From DASZZX01 sp036260415 (GTDB taxonomy: Bacteria; Actinomycetota; Nitriliruptoria; Nitriliruptorales; JAHWKO01): a stretch of DNA of 48,138 nt. The stretch is from positions 1 to 48,138 of the forward strand of contig DASZZX010000032.1 in assembly GCA_036260415.1 (NCBI GenBank), in the 5' to 3' direction. The position numbers and the translations under genes are program-made. The number at the start of each line of letters is the position of its first letter. Positions within the stretch are counted from its first letter, which is position 1. The notes beneath the pieces were generated by a model. The model was not told the DNA's origin. It saw only the letters and a list, made by a program, of their open reading frames with translations, and did no database searches. Shown here one piece after another: positions 24,634 to 33,271 of the stretch.

Positions 24634-27057
24634 TCAGGCCGCGTGCTGCTGCGGGTCGCGACCGAAGCGGCGCAGCCGCAGCGAGTTGGTGACCACGCTG
24701 ACCGACGAGAAGGCCATGGCGGCGCCGGCGATGATCGGGTTGAGCAGCCCCACGGCGGCCAGCGGGATGGCCCCGGTGTTGTAGACGAACGCCCAGCCCA
24801 GGTTCTGCAGGATCGTGCGGTAGGTGCGGCGTGACAGCTGGATCGCGGTCACCACACCGTCCAGACGGTCGCGCATCAGGGTGAGGTCGCTGGACTCGAT
24901 GGCGACGTCGGTGCCGGTGCCGATGGCGATGCCGAGGTCGGCCTGCACCAGCGCCGGGGCGTCGTTGACCCCGTCGCCGACCATGGCGACGACCTCGCCG
25001 TCGCGTTGCAGCCGCTCGATCTCGCTCCTCTTGTCCCGCGGCAGCACCTCGGCCAGGACCCGATCGATGCCGACCTGGCGGGCGATGGCCGCGGCGGTGC
25101 GGGCGTTGTCACCCGTGATCATCGCTACCTCCAGCCCCATGCGGTGCAGGCGCTCGACCACGCCGGCGGCGTCGTCCTTGAGGGTGTCGGCGACCGCGAG
25201 CACGCCCCGCACCTCGCCGTCCCAACCGGCGAACACGGCCGTCTTACCCTGCTCCTCGAGGGTCGTCGCCGCGTCGTCGAGCCTGTCGGGGACCACCAGG
25301 CCGGCCTCGGCGGCCAGCTTGCGGCGGCCCACCCACACCGCGGTGCCGGCGACCTCCCCACGCACGCCGTGGCCGGCGACCGCCTCGAACCCGGTCACGG
25401 TGGGCAGGTCGATCCCGCGCCGCCGCGCCGCCGCGGCCACGGCCCGGCCGATGGGATGCTCGCTGTCGGCCTCGACCGCGCCGGCCCGCCGCAGGAGCGC
25501 GACCTCCTCCGTCCCCGCCCCGGCCACCACGTCGGTGAGTGCCATCTCGCCACGGGTCAGCGTCCCGGTCTTGTCGAACACCACCGTGGTGATCGTGCGG
25601 GTGCGCTCGAGCGCCTCGACGCCCTTGATGAGGATGCCCAGGTCGGCGCCCCGCCCGGTGCCGACCATGATCGCCGTGGGAGTGGCCAGACCCAGCGCGC
25701 ACGGGCAGGCGATGATCAGCACCGCGACCGCGGCGACCAGCCCGCCGACCGCGTCGCCGGCGAGCAGCGACCAACCTGCGAAGGTGAGCGCGGCGATGCC
25801 GATGACCGCCGGCACGAACACGGCCGAGATGCGGTCGGCCAGCCGCTGGACCGCGGCCTTGCCCGCCTGCGCCTCCTCGACCTGCCGCACGATCTGGGCG
25901 AGCGCGGTCTCGGCGCCCACCGCGGTGGCCCGCACGGTCAACACGCCGGAGCTGTTGACGGTGGCGCCGGCCACCTTGCTGCCCTCGGCCTTGTCCACCG
26001 GGAGCGACTCGCCGGTCAGCATCGACTCGTCCACCGCCGACGCCCCGGCCACGACCACGCCGTCGGTGGGGATCTTCTCGCCAGGGCGGACCCGCAGCAG
26101 GTCGCCGACGCGCACCTGCTCGATCGCAACCATGACCTCCCGGCCGTCACGCACCACGCGGGCCTCACGGGCTCCGAGCTCCAGCAGGGCGCGGATCGCT
26201 CTGCCGGCGCGGCTCTTGGCGCGCGCCTCGAAGTAGCGGCCCAGCACCAGGAACGCGATGATCAGCGCGGCGGTGTCGAAGTACACCTCGCCGCCGGTGA
26301 ACAGCACGACGGTCGAGTAGACGTAGGCGGCCAGGGTGCCCAGCGCGATCAACGTGTCCATGTTGGCGGTGAGGTGACGGGCGCGTCTGGCGGCTTCGCG
26401 CAGGAACGGCCAGCCGACCCACCACTGCACCGGCGTGGCCAGCGCGAACTGCAGCCACCGACCGGTTGTGGTCTCGCCGGCGCCGCCCGGCAGGAACGCC
26501 AGCGCCATCACGGCCAGGCCGAGCGGCCAGGCGATCAGGACCCGCCGCAGCCACCCGCGCCGGGCGGCCTCCTCGGGGTCCTCGTCCCCGGCCACCTCAC
26601 GCGACAGCTCCGCGGCCGGCGACAGGCCGTAACCGGCCTGGTCGACCGCGGCCTGCAGGGCCTCCACGGAGGCCACACCGTGGTCGAGCTCCACCCGCGC
26701 ACGAGCGGTCGCGAAGTTGACGTCGGCGCGTACCACCCCGGGTTGGCGGCTGAGGGCCTTCTGCACGCGCGCGGCGCACGATCCGCAGGTCATGCCCTCG
26801 ACCTGAAGGTCGAGGGTGGTGACGCCGCTGTGCCGCAGCCGGTAGCCGAGTCGATCCACCGCCTCGGCGAGCGTGGCCTCGTCCACCTCCGGCTCGACCT
26901 CGACACGTGCTCGGCCGGTCGCGAAGTTCACCTCGGCGTCCACGACCCCGGGTTGGCGGCTGAGGGTCTTCTGCACGCGCGCGGCGCACGACCCGCAGGT
27001 CATCCCCTCGACGTCGAAGTCGAGGCTGCGCGAGCGGCGTGCGATCGTGTCGCTCAC
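24634..27057 (-). CDS. copA: Copper-exporting P1B-type ATPase
   Basis: Pumps Cu+ out of the cytosol. The 807-residue protein carries two heavy-metal-associated domains at the N-terminus, each with GMTCGSCAARVQ; eight membrane helices; the actuator motif LTGESLPVDK; the transmembrane metal site CPC (IACPCALGLATPT); the phosphorylation motif DKTGTLTRGE; an HP pair (SEHPIGRA); GDGVNDAPAL; and the late YN and MAFSSVSVV helix residues of P1B-1 pumps. A GTG at 27057 has AGGAGG at 7-nt spacing; a GTG at 27078 overlapping the csoR stop is the alternative. It follows csoR in one operon, consistent with copper induction. Confidence 0.96.
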   Translation of the reverse strand: MSDTIARRSRSLDFDVEGMTCGSCAARVQKTLSRQPGVVDAEVNFATGRARVEVEPEVDEATLAEAVDRLGYRLRHSGVTTLDLQVEGMTCGSCAARVQKALSRQPGVVRADVNFATARARVELDHGVASVEALQAAVDQAGYGLSPAAELSREVAGDEDPEEAARRGWLRRVLIAWPLGLAVMALAFLPGGAGETTTGRWLQFALATPVQWWVGWPFLREAARRARHLTANMDTLIALGTLAAYVYSTVVLFTGGEVYFDTAALIIAFLVLGRYFEARAKSRAGRAIRALLELGAREARVVRDGREVMVAIEQVRVGDLLRVRPGEKIPTDGVVVAGASAVDESMLTGESLPVDKAEGSKVAGATVNSSGVLTVRATAVGAETALAQIVRQVEEAQAGKAAVQRLADRISAVFVPAVIGIAALTFAGWSLLAGDAVGGLVAAVAVLIIACPCALGLATPTAIMVGTGRGADLGILIKGVEALERTRTITTVVFDKTGTLTRGEMALTDVVAGAGTEEVALLRRAGAVEADSEHPIGRAVAAAARRRGIDLPTVTGFEAVAGHGVRGEVAGTAVWVGRRKLAAEAGLVVPDRLDDAATTLEEQGKTAVFAGWDGEVRGVLAVADTLKDDAAGVVERLHRMGLEVAMITGDNARTAAAIARQVGIDRVLAEVLPRDKRSEIERLQRDGEVVAMVGDGVNDAPALVQADLGIAIGTGTDVAIESSDLTLMRDRLDGVVTAIQLSRRTYRTILQNLGWAFVYNTGAIPLAAVGLLNPIIAGAAMAFSSVSVVTNSLRLRRFGRDPQQHAA

Positions 27058-27074
27058 CGGCATCCTCCTCGTCG

Positions 27075-27395
27075 TCACGTTCCAGCGCCCACGCCACCGA
27101 GCTCGTCGTGGCTCAGGGTTGGGCGCAGCGCGCGACGGTCGTACTTCAACGTCTCCATCAGCTCATCCACGATCTCTTCGGTCCGCCCGGCGCGGACGGC
27201 CTCGGCCACGCACGTCTCCAGGTGGTTGCGCAGCACGGCGCGGCTGGCGGACTCAAGCAGGCCCTGCACCGCGGAGAGCTGCTTCATCACGGCCGGGCAG
27301 TACGAGTCCTGTTCCACCATCCGCACGATGCCGTCCAGCTGACCGCGTGCGGTTCTCAAGCGTGCGAGCACGCTGCGCTGGTGCTCCGGCAGCAT
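27075..27395 (-). CDS. csoR: CsoR-type copper-sensing repressor
   Basis: A 106-residue all-helical DUF156 regulator. The Cu+ ligands of the CsoR family are present as Cys33 (SYCPAV), His58 and Cys62 (RNHLETC). Apo-CsoR tetramers bind operator DNA and release it on Cu+ binding. The ATG at 27395 has GAGGAGG upstream. It sits directly before copA on the same strand, so it should control its own operon. The candidate operator is at 27456-27471. Confidence 0.95.
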   Translation of the reverse strand: MLPEHQRSVLARLRTARGQLDGIVRMVEQDSYCPAVMKQLSAVQGLLESASRAVLRNHLETCVAEAVRAGRTEEIVDELMETLKYDRRALRPTLSHDELGGVGAGT

Positions 27396-27455
27396 GTGCT
27401 CCTCCTCACCCTCGCCGACGTGGCCGACCCCCATGACCCGGCCGCTGGGGCACCC

Positions 27456-27471
27456 TACCTGGGGTGGGGTA
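27456..27471. promoter_or_regulatory. Candidate CsoR operator
   Basis: TACCTGGGGTGGGGTA lies about 60 nt upstream of the csoR start. It has the TACC...GGTA half-sites around a G-rich core seen in known actinobacterial CsoR boxes. Assignment rests on this pattern and on position. Confidence 0.5.
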
Positions 27472-28095
27472 AGACTACCTCGTGGAGCCGCCCGGGGCCA
27501 GCGCAGCGGCGGGGCCAGGACACCCAGCCGGTGGCGGACGTGAACAGCGACTCGGCATGCCGAGGGTCGATGACGGTGGTCGTCGTGGCGGCGGCCCCCC
27601 CGCACGGGAGGACGGATCGCGCCCCGCCGCGCCTTGTGCGCCGCCCTCCCCGGTGCTGCTGCGCGTCCTGCGCACGTCACGGAAGCCGGACAGGGGCACG
27701 GCCTCCCCGCCGAGCGGTCGAAGAGGTGGCCTTCATCGGGTACCCGAGAGGGCTGTACGACACGAAGAACTTGACGCCGATCATGCGGAGAGGCACTACA
27801 GCCACTCGTCCCGCCATCGTTACCGCGGGGAACCATCGTTCCTGATCGACGCGTCGGTCTTCCCGGGTCCAGCGGTACCCCAGTGGTCATCTCGGACAAC
27901 GGGAGCTATAGGACCAAGCAAGGAATCGTGATCGGGTCCAGGCCGATTTTCCTCGGAGTGCGCGCTGTCGTCCATGTGCGACAGGTGCAGAGAAGGGTCA
28001 CGCACCTGCCTGCGAAGGTGGTGGCGGAGTTCCCTGAGCCCACCGACCTCGGCATCGTCCACAGAGCGGGACCGATCGAGACATGCATCGAGGAA
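27472..28095. other. Intergenic stretch without a supported gene
   Basis: This region is somewhat lower in GC toward 27850-28100 and contains only short conflicting frames without good starts. A minus-strand fragment near 28050 reads GLRELRHHLRRQV, which loosely recalls the start of Phd-type antitoxins, but it dissolves within a few residues and no toxin gene follows. I see no RNA gene. Confidence 0.4.
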
Positions 28096-28560
28096 CTACT
28101 CAGAAGGACAGGGGCTAAAGAGGGCGGCTGCGGGTCGAGGCCACCGCGTGAGCACTACGCGCCGCGGCGAGGCCGAGCAAGAGCACGTCCGCATGCGCCG
28201 CCGTGTGCGCTGTATGCCGGCGCCGCCTCGTGGCAGGGGCGCGGTCGACTGAGTGATGACCACCGACATGCCCTCATCCGAACCGGACTCGGGCTCTTCG
28301 CCCAGGCTCCACATCACCGCCTGGCCGGACTGGATGGCATGACGTACGCCGTCAGAGGCGGCCACCCAGCCGGAGCCTGACGTGACGGCGAACAACTGCC
28401 ACAAGCGGGTCGGATGCCTGCCAAGGAGGCCGCCGGGTGCAACCCGGGCGAGGTGCACCGAGAATCCGTCCACGTCCTCCAGGCGGGCGGCCTCGCTCGT
28501 GTGCACTCCCTGGCTCCCGTCGTCAGTGACGTCACCGTGCTCGAGCTGCACCCACTCCAT
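28096..28560 (-). CDS. Small cupin-domain protein
   Basis: A 154-residue protein starting at an ATG at 28560. Residues about 20-110 form a cupin barrel: SVHLARVAPGGLLGRHPTRL (first histidine motif), QLFAVTSGSGWVAASDGVRH, GQAVMWSLGEEPESGSDEGM and SVVITQS. Only part of the usual metal ligand set is present, so metal binding is doubtful. The last 40 residues are arginine- and cysteine-rich and unlike the family. The natural end may have been near TAPLP and lost by frameshift. Function unknown. Confidence 0.65.
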   Translation of the reverse strand: MEWVQLEHGDVTDDGSQGVHTSEAARLEDVDGFSVHLARVAPGGLLGRHPTRLWQLFAVTSGSGWVAASDGVRHAIQSGQAVMWSLGEEPESGSDEGMSVVITQSTAPLPRGGAGIQRTRRRMRTCSCSASPRRVVLTRWPRPAAALFSPCPSE

Positions 28561-28824
28561 GTCGCGACGGTAGCGGTCAAACCGGCAGGACGGCGCCCAC
28601 GAAACCTCCGCCCACGAGCATCCCGCAGCGCCGCCATGTTCGCCCTCGCAGGACAGATACCCGCCCCATCTCCTCGCCGACCTCGTCGGTATCAGCAGCG
28701 GGATAGCCGCCGCCGGGGCAAGCTCGCCGCACGGGACTGGAGCGACTACGTCGCCAATCGCGCGACCCGCCGCTGAACTCCATCCAGGCCCCGACGCCAG
28801 CCGGGAGCCCGCCACCGAGCTGGA

Positions 28825-29397
28825 CTACCGACGGTGCCGCACGTCGCGGACCATGCGAATCTGCCGCACGCCGTCCTCCACCTGGGCCGTCCCGTCGGCA
28901 ACGAAGCCGTGCTTGCGGTAGAACGCCTGCGCTCGAGGGTTGGGATCGGCGACCCACAGCGCCGCCGACTCCCCGGGGTCGATGACGGCCTCCAACAACG
29001 CTCGCCCAGCACCGGTGCCGTGGTCGGCTGCATACACATAGAGCACATACAGCTGCCTCGTCCACGCCGCCGCAGCGTCCATGGGCGGGCCCGACATGGC
29101 GATCCCGATCAACTCGCCATCCCGCTCGGCGACAGCCGCCCGGTTCTCGCGATATCGCTCGTCGGTCAACGTGGCAGTCCAGAACCGCTCCCGAGCAGCC
29201 AGGAAGCCCGGATCATCGAGCACCGCATCCGACATGAGCCCCCGATACGAATCCTGCCAGCAGCGCACGTTTACACGCGCCATCTGCGCAACGTCCTCGA
29301 CCCGGGCCGAGCGAACAGTCAGCGAGGAACCCACCGCCGAATCGTAGGCCGCGACCAGATGCTCGCCCCACCAGACTCGCGGCGGCTTCGACCACAA
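28825..29397 (-). CDS. GNAT family N-acetyltransferase
   Basis: A GCN5-related acetyltransferase of up to 190 residues. It shows VRSARVEDVAQMARVNVRCW (strand 1-helix 1), SYRGLMSD, the acetyl-CoA loop ADHGTGAGRALLEAVI (motif A), ALWVADPNPRAQAFYRKHGF (motif B) and the closing strand RMVRDVRHR. The Tyr in AFYRKHGF is the usual general acid. The substrate is unknown. The open frame begins at a TTG at 29397; a GTG at 29334 would start right before the domain and is equally likely. No strong ribosome binding site marks either. Confidence 0.88.
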   Translation of the reverse strand: MWSKPPRVWWGEHLVAAYDSAVGSSLTVRSARVEDVAQMARVNVRCWQDSYRGLMSDAVLDDPGFLAARERFWTATLTDERYRENRAAVAERDGELIGIAMSGPPMDAAAAWTRQLYVLYVYAADHGTGAGRALLEAVIDPGESAALWVADPNPRAQAFYRKHGFVADGTAQVEDGVRQIRMVRDVRHRR

Positions 29398-29488
29398 GGC
29401 CCGCGATAGTGCTAGGGCTCAACCGTCCGCCCGCTGGTGCCGAGAACCTTCGAGGACTGGCCCGTCGGGACCAGACCGGGGGGGCCAT

Positions 29489-29968
29489 ATGGACGCAGCG
29501 GGCACGTCGCTGCTCCTGCTGGAGGTTGACCAGCGCCGTTGCGCGCTGCCCACCGGTGCCGTGGTGGAGCTGCAGCGCGCCGTGGCCCAGGAGCCGCTGC
29601 CGGCCGCACCGGCCGTGGTGGAGGGCCTGATCGACCTGCGCGGCGAGACCGTGCCGGTGCTCGACCTGCGCCTGCGTCTCGGCCTGGCGCCGCGTGCCCC
29701 GCACCCCGACCACGTGCTGGTGGTCGTCGACCTCGACGGCCGGACGGTCGCGCTGCGGGCGGACGCGGCGCTGGACGTGGTGGAGGTTCCAGAGGAGGTC
29801 ATCGAGGACGCCCGCGACGCCGTGCCTGGCGCCCGCTTCGTCGCCGGTCTGCTGCACTCGCCGGACGGCATCGTGGTGATCCACGACCTCGCGCAGTTCC
29901 TGTCGTGGGAGGAGGCGACCGCGCTCGACGCCGCGCTCGCTCGGGGCGCGCCAGCGGGGCAGCGGTGA
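29489..29968 (+). CDS. cheW: CheW-like coupling protein (first)
   Basis: A 159-residue CheW domain that links receptor to kinase. It shows LLLLEVDQRRCALPTGAVVE, EGLIDLRGETVPVLDLRLRL (the conserved RG-VPV-D signature), DHVLVVVDLDGRTVALRADA and VVVIHDLAQFL. The ATG at 29489 opens a seven-gene operon. The stop overlaps the cheR start (GTGA). No -35/-10 is obvious in the 90 nt upstream. Confidence 0.92.
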   Translation: MDAAGTSLLLLEVDQRRCALPTGAVVELQRAVAQEPLPAAPAVVEGLIDLRGETVPVLDLRLRLGLAPRAPHPDHVLVVVDLDGRTVALRADAALDVVEVPEEVIEDARDAVPGARFVAGLLHSPDGIVVIHDLAQFLSWEEATALDAALARGAPAGQR

Positions 29969-31203
29969 CCGGCGCGCAGACCGACGACGTGACCCCTCTC
30001 GCCCGCTACCTGGAGGCGCGCACCGGTCTGAGCGTCGACGGTCCCCGCCAGACGGCGCGCCTGCGGAGGGCTGTCGCCAGGTCCGGGCAGAACGATTCCG
30101 CAGCCTACGTGGCGCTGCTGCGGCGTGACGACGCCGCCTTCGATCAGCTGGTCGCCGAGGTGACGGTCACCGAAAGCTACTTCTTCCGCGAGCCCGGCCA
30201 CTTCGCGGCGCTGCGGACCACGATCGTCCCCGACCTCATCGCGGACCGGCCCGCCCATCACGTGCTGCGGTTCTGGAGCGCCGGCTGTGCGGGCGGCGAG
30301 GAGCCCTACACGCTGGCGATCGTGCTCGACCAGGCCGGTTGGGCGGACCGCAGCCGCATACTCGCCACCGACCTGTCGACGTCGGCGCTGGATCGAGCCC
30401 GCAGGGCCGTCTACGCCGACTGGTCGCTGAGGAGCCTGGAGCACCGCCAGCGGCGCCTCTGGTTCCGGCCGGTGGTGGGCGGTCACCGCCTCGACGAGCG
30501 GTACGCGCGACGCGTGACCTTCCGCCGCAGCGGCCTGCTCGACGAGTCCCCCGTGGACGGCGACGTGGCCCGGGCAGGGTTCGACGTGATCCTCTGTCGC
30601 AACGTGCTCGTGCATCTCACCTCCGATGCCGTCCGTCAGGTGGCCGCTCGCCTGGCCGCGGCACTGGCCCCGTGGGGGCGGCTGATCACCGGCGCGGGCG
30701 ATCCTCCGCTCCTGCCTGTGGCAGGCGTCGAGCCGGCGACCACGCCGAACGGGGTCGTCTACCGCCGCGTCGGCGGCCGTGCCGCGACCGCCGCACCCGA
30801 GCCTCCTTCGCGGCGCCGCGGCGGGAGGGCGCCCGACGCCCACGCAGCCTGGGACCAGCACGACCAGCCCGACGAGTCCACGTCCCTCGACGCCTCGCGG
30901 CACCTTCTGCGCGCCACCCTGCTGCTCGAGACCGGCCGCCCACACCAAGCCGCGGAGGCCGCCCGGGCCGCTGCGTACCTGCGCCCGGACCTCTCCGCGG
31001 CGCACCTGACGTTGGGCGTCGCCCTGGTCGGCGCGGGCAACCTGCGGGCAGCCCACCGCGCCTTCCGCACCGCCGGCGCCCAGCTGGCCGCGGCCCCGCC
31101 CCACCAGGTGGTGCCGTTCAGCGGAGGCGAGCGGGCGGGTCGCCTGCTGCAGCTGGCCACCGACCACGAACGACGAACGGCGGTCGGGGAGTTGGTGGAG
31201 TGA
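29965..31203 (+). CDS. cheR: CheR-type receptor methyltransferase with TPR tail
   Basis: A 412-residue protein. Residues 1-65 are the helical CheR N-domain. SAM binding is shown by VTVTESYFFREPGHF, RFWSAGCAGGEEPYTLA (motif I), ATDLSTSALDRARR and VILCRNVLVHL. It methylates glutamates of the chemoreceptor. The C-terminal 120 residues (ASRHLLRATLLLETGRPHQA, YLRPDLSAAHLTLGVALVGA) are TPR-like helices, as in CheR proteins of alternative chemosensory pathways. The start GTG overlaps cheW, and the stop overlaps the next gene. Confidence 0.93.
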   Translation: MTGAQTDDVTPLARYLEARTGLSVDGPRQTARLRRAVARSGQNDSAAYVALLRRDDAAFDQLVAEVTVTESYFFREPGHFAALRTTIVPDLIADRPAHHVLRFWSAGCAGGEEPYTLAIVLDQAGWADRSRILATDLSTSALDRARRAVYADWSLRSLEHRQRRLWFRPVVGGHRLDERYARRVTFRRSGLLDESPVDGDVARAGFDVILCRNVLVHLTSDAVRQVAARLAAALAPWGRLITGAGDPPLLPVAGVEPATTPNGVVYRRVGGRAATAAPEPPSRRRGGRAPDAHAAWDQHDQPDESTSLDASRHLLRATLLLETGRPHQAAEAARAAAYLRPDLSAAHLTLGVALVGAGNLRAAHRAFRTAGAQLAAAPPHQVVPFSGGERAGRLLQLATDHERRTAVGELVE

Positions 31204-31808
31204 CGCAGCCCACCCCCGACGAGGCGCCGCACGAGCTGCAACGCGGGGCCAGGCGTGTGGCGCGCCCCGCGGAGGAGCCGTCCTCGGGCGCGGCCGAGCG
31301 TGAGCTGGAACGCCGGGCCAGGCAGCTGGCACGCCGCGCGGCCGAGCCGACCCCGGACGGGGCGCTCCAGCTGCTGACGTTCTCCGCCGCCGGCACGACG
31401 TTCGGTGTCGAATCGGTGGGCGTGCGCGAAGTGCAGCCGGTCGAGCACCTCGCGCGTCTTCCGGCCGGTGCCCGACCCCTGGTCGGCCTCGTCGCGACCC
31501 GGGGCGAATTGCTCCCGGTCGCCACCCTCGCCGGGCTGTTCGGGACCGGAGCCCAACCGCAGGGGCGCGGCTGGGTGGTCGTGGTCGACGACGAGCGTGC
31601 GCCGCTGGGACTCCTCGCCGACGACGTGCACGGGTTGATCGAGGTCTGCGCCGCAGCGGTGAGCGCTCCGCCCGCCGGCCTGCTGACCGCCGCCGCCGAC
31701 CTGGTACGCGGCGTGACCGCCGACGGGGTGGTCGTCCTGGACGGGCCGGCCCTGCTCGAGCGCCCGAAGCTCAGCCTCGCGACGGGTGCCAACGGAGGAC
31801 CACCATGA
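31200..31808 (+). CDS. CheW-like coupling protein (second), extended N-terminus
   Basis: A 202-residue CheW domain preceded by about 55 charged residues. The extension holds two copies of one unit: ELQRGARRVARPAEEP and ELERRARQLARRAAEP, about 30 residues apart. Similar 'RARxLAR' helices occur near the start of other CheW-like proteins. The domain itself has LLTFSAAGTTFGVESVGVRE, LVGLVATRGELLPVATLAGL and VVVVDDERAPLGLLADDV. The operon thus has two couplers, perhaps for different receptor or kinase faces. It overlaps both neighbours by 4 nt. Confidence 0.9.
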   Translation: MTQPTPDEAPHELQRGARRVARPAEEPSSGAAERELERRARQLARRAAEPTPDGALQLLTFSAAGTTFGVESVGVREVQPVEHLARLPAGARPLVGLVATRGELLPVATLAGLFGTGAQPQGRGWVVVVDDERAPLGLLADDVHGLIEVCAAAVSAPPAGLLTAAADLVRGVTADGVVVLDGPALLERPKLSLATGANGGPP

Positions 31809-33271
31809 GGGTGACGCTCAGCCGCCAGATCCTGGCTGGCTACGCGGTGGCGGTGGGCGCGCTGGTCGCGGTCATCGTGGTCGCTGCGATGGCCCTGGAC
31901 CGCGCCGCCGACGCCAAGGACGAGATCATCAACCATGACGTGCGCGCGGTCGTCGCCGCCTGGAAGCTCCGGAGCGCTCTGGACGAGCAGGCCGTCCAGC
32001 ACCGCGGGTTCCTGCTCACCGGCGACGAGGACCTGCTCGCCAGGCGCGCGGCGGCGGCCGCCGAATTCGACGCCCTGCTGCGAGAGCTGAGGGAACTGGT
32101 CTCGCCCGATCGGGGAGCGGCGCTGCTCGACTCGATCGCGTCGGCGGAGGCCGACTGGGCGGCGGCCACCGACGCGGTGATCGCGCGGCGGCGGTCCGGC
32201 CAGGTCGACCTGGCTGCCCTAGGCCGCACGGTCGAGCAGCGTCTGGTCCCCGCCCGGCGTGAGGTTGGTCTGGCGATCGACGAGCTGATCGCGCAGCAGG
32301 AGGCCACGATCGCGGCCAACATCCAGGCGTCCGACGGACAGGTCGCCGCTGCTCGCTGGCTGACGATCATCCTCGGCGTGGGCGCCGCCGCGGCCGCAGC
32401 CGCGATCGGGCTGTGGGTCACACGCGATGTCCGGCGCCAGGTCCAGATGCACTCCGCCGACATCGACGGGGCCACCGCCGAGATCCTCGCCGGCACCCGC
32501 CAGCAGGTGGAGGGATCGGCGCGACAGTCGGCCGCCGTGCAGCAGACGGTGGCGACGGTGGAGGAGCTCGAGCGCACATCCGACCAGAGCGCCGAGCGGG
32601 CCCGGGCCGTGGCGGACACGGCCCAGCGCTCCGCTGAGACCGCGCAGGCCGGCCGCCGAGCGGTCGCGGACTCGTTCGCCGGCATGGAGGACATCCGCGG
32701 GCAGGTGGACCAGATCGCGACCAGCATCGTGGAGCTGGCCGATCGCGCCCAGGCCGTCTCCGACATCGTCGCGACGGTCGAGGACATCGCCGACCAGACC
32801 CATCTGCTGGCCCTGAACGCGTCGATCGAGGCGGCACGCGCGGGCGAGCACGGCAAGGGCTTCGCGGTGGTCGCAGGCGAGGTCCGCACCCTCGCGGACC
32901 AGTCGAAGCAGGCCACCACGCAGGTTGGGGAGATCATCGCTGAGATCCAGCGGGCGATGAACGCCGCCGTGATGGTCACCGAGCAGGGCACCAAGAGCGT
33001 GACCGAGGGTGTGGAGCTGATCGCCGGGGCCGGGCGGACGATCGAAGATCTCGCCGAGACGGTCGCGTCAGCCACCCTGGCCGCCGAGCAGATCGCCGCG
33101 TCGGCCGGACAGCAGGCGGTGGCGACCACCCAGATCAGCCAGGCCATGCACGACGTCCGCGACGCCACGGAGCAGGGTCTCGCCTCGTCCCGGCAGGTGG
33201 AGGAGCGCGCCCGCGACCTCGACGTGGTGGCACGCGCCCTGCGAGCGCTGGTGGGGAACCACCAGCCGTGA
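31805..33271 (+). CDS. Methyl-accepting chemotaxis protein with CHASE3-like sensor
   Basis: A 488-residue receptor. Transmembrane helix 1 spans about residues 9-31 and helix 2 about 184-205. The extracytoplasmic segment between them is helical and matches CHASE3 (AVQHRGFLLTGDEDLLARRA). The cytoplasmic part is a long coiled coil with the conserved tip DQTHLLALNASIEAARAGEH, then GKGFAVVAGEVRTLADQS. No clear HAMP domain lies between helix 2 and the coiled coil, which is unusual. It is encoded in the middle of the operon between the second coupler and cheA, so it is probably the dedicated receptor. Confidence 0.93.
   Translation: MRVTLSRQILAGYAVAVGALVAVIVVAAMALDRAADAKDEIINHDVRAVVAAWKLRSALDEQAVQHRGFLLTGDEDLLARRAAAAAEFDALLRELRELVSPDRGAALLDSIASAEADWAAATDAVIARRRSGQVDLAALGRTVEQRLVPARREVGLAIDELIAQQEATIAANIQASDGQVAAARWLTIILGVGAAAAAAAIGLWVTRDVRRQVQMHSADIDGATAEILAGTRQQVEGSARQSAAVQQTVATVEELERTSDQSAERARAVADTAQRSAETAQAGRRAVADSFAGMEDIRGQVDQIATSIVELADRAQAVSDIVATVEDIADQTHLLALNASIEAARAGEHGKGFAVVAGEVRTLADQSKQATTQVGEIIAEIQRAMNAAVMVTEQGTKSVTEGVELIAGAGRTIEDLAETVASATLAAEQIAASAGQQAVATTQISQAMHDVRDATEQGLASSRQVEERARDLDVVARALRALVGNHQP

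Noticed and set aside
27820..28062. Minus-strand fragment resembling the start of a Phd-type antitoxin
   Set aside because: The likeness covers about 13 residues only, the rest is unlike an antitoxin, and no toxin gene is adjacent.
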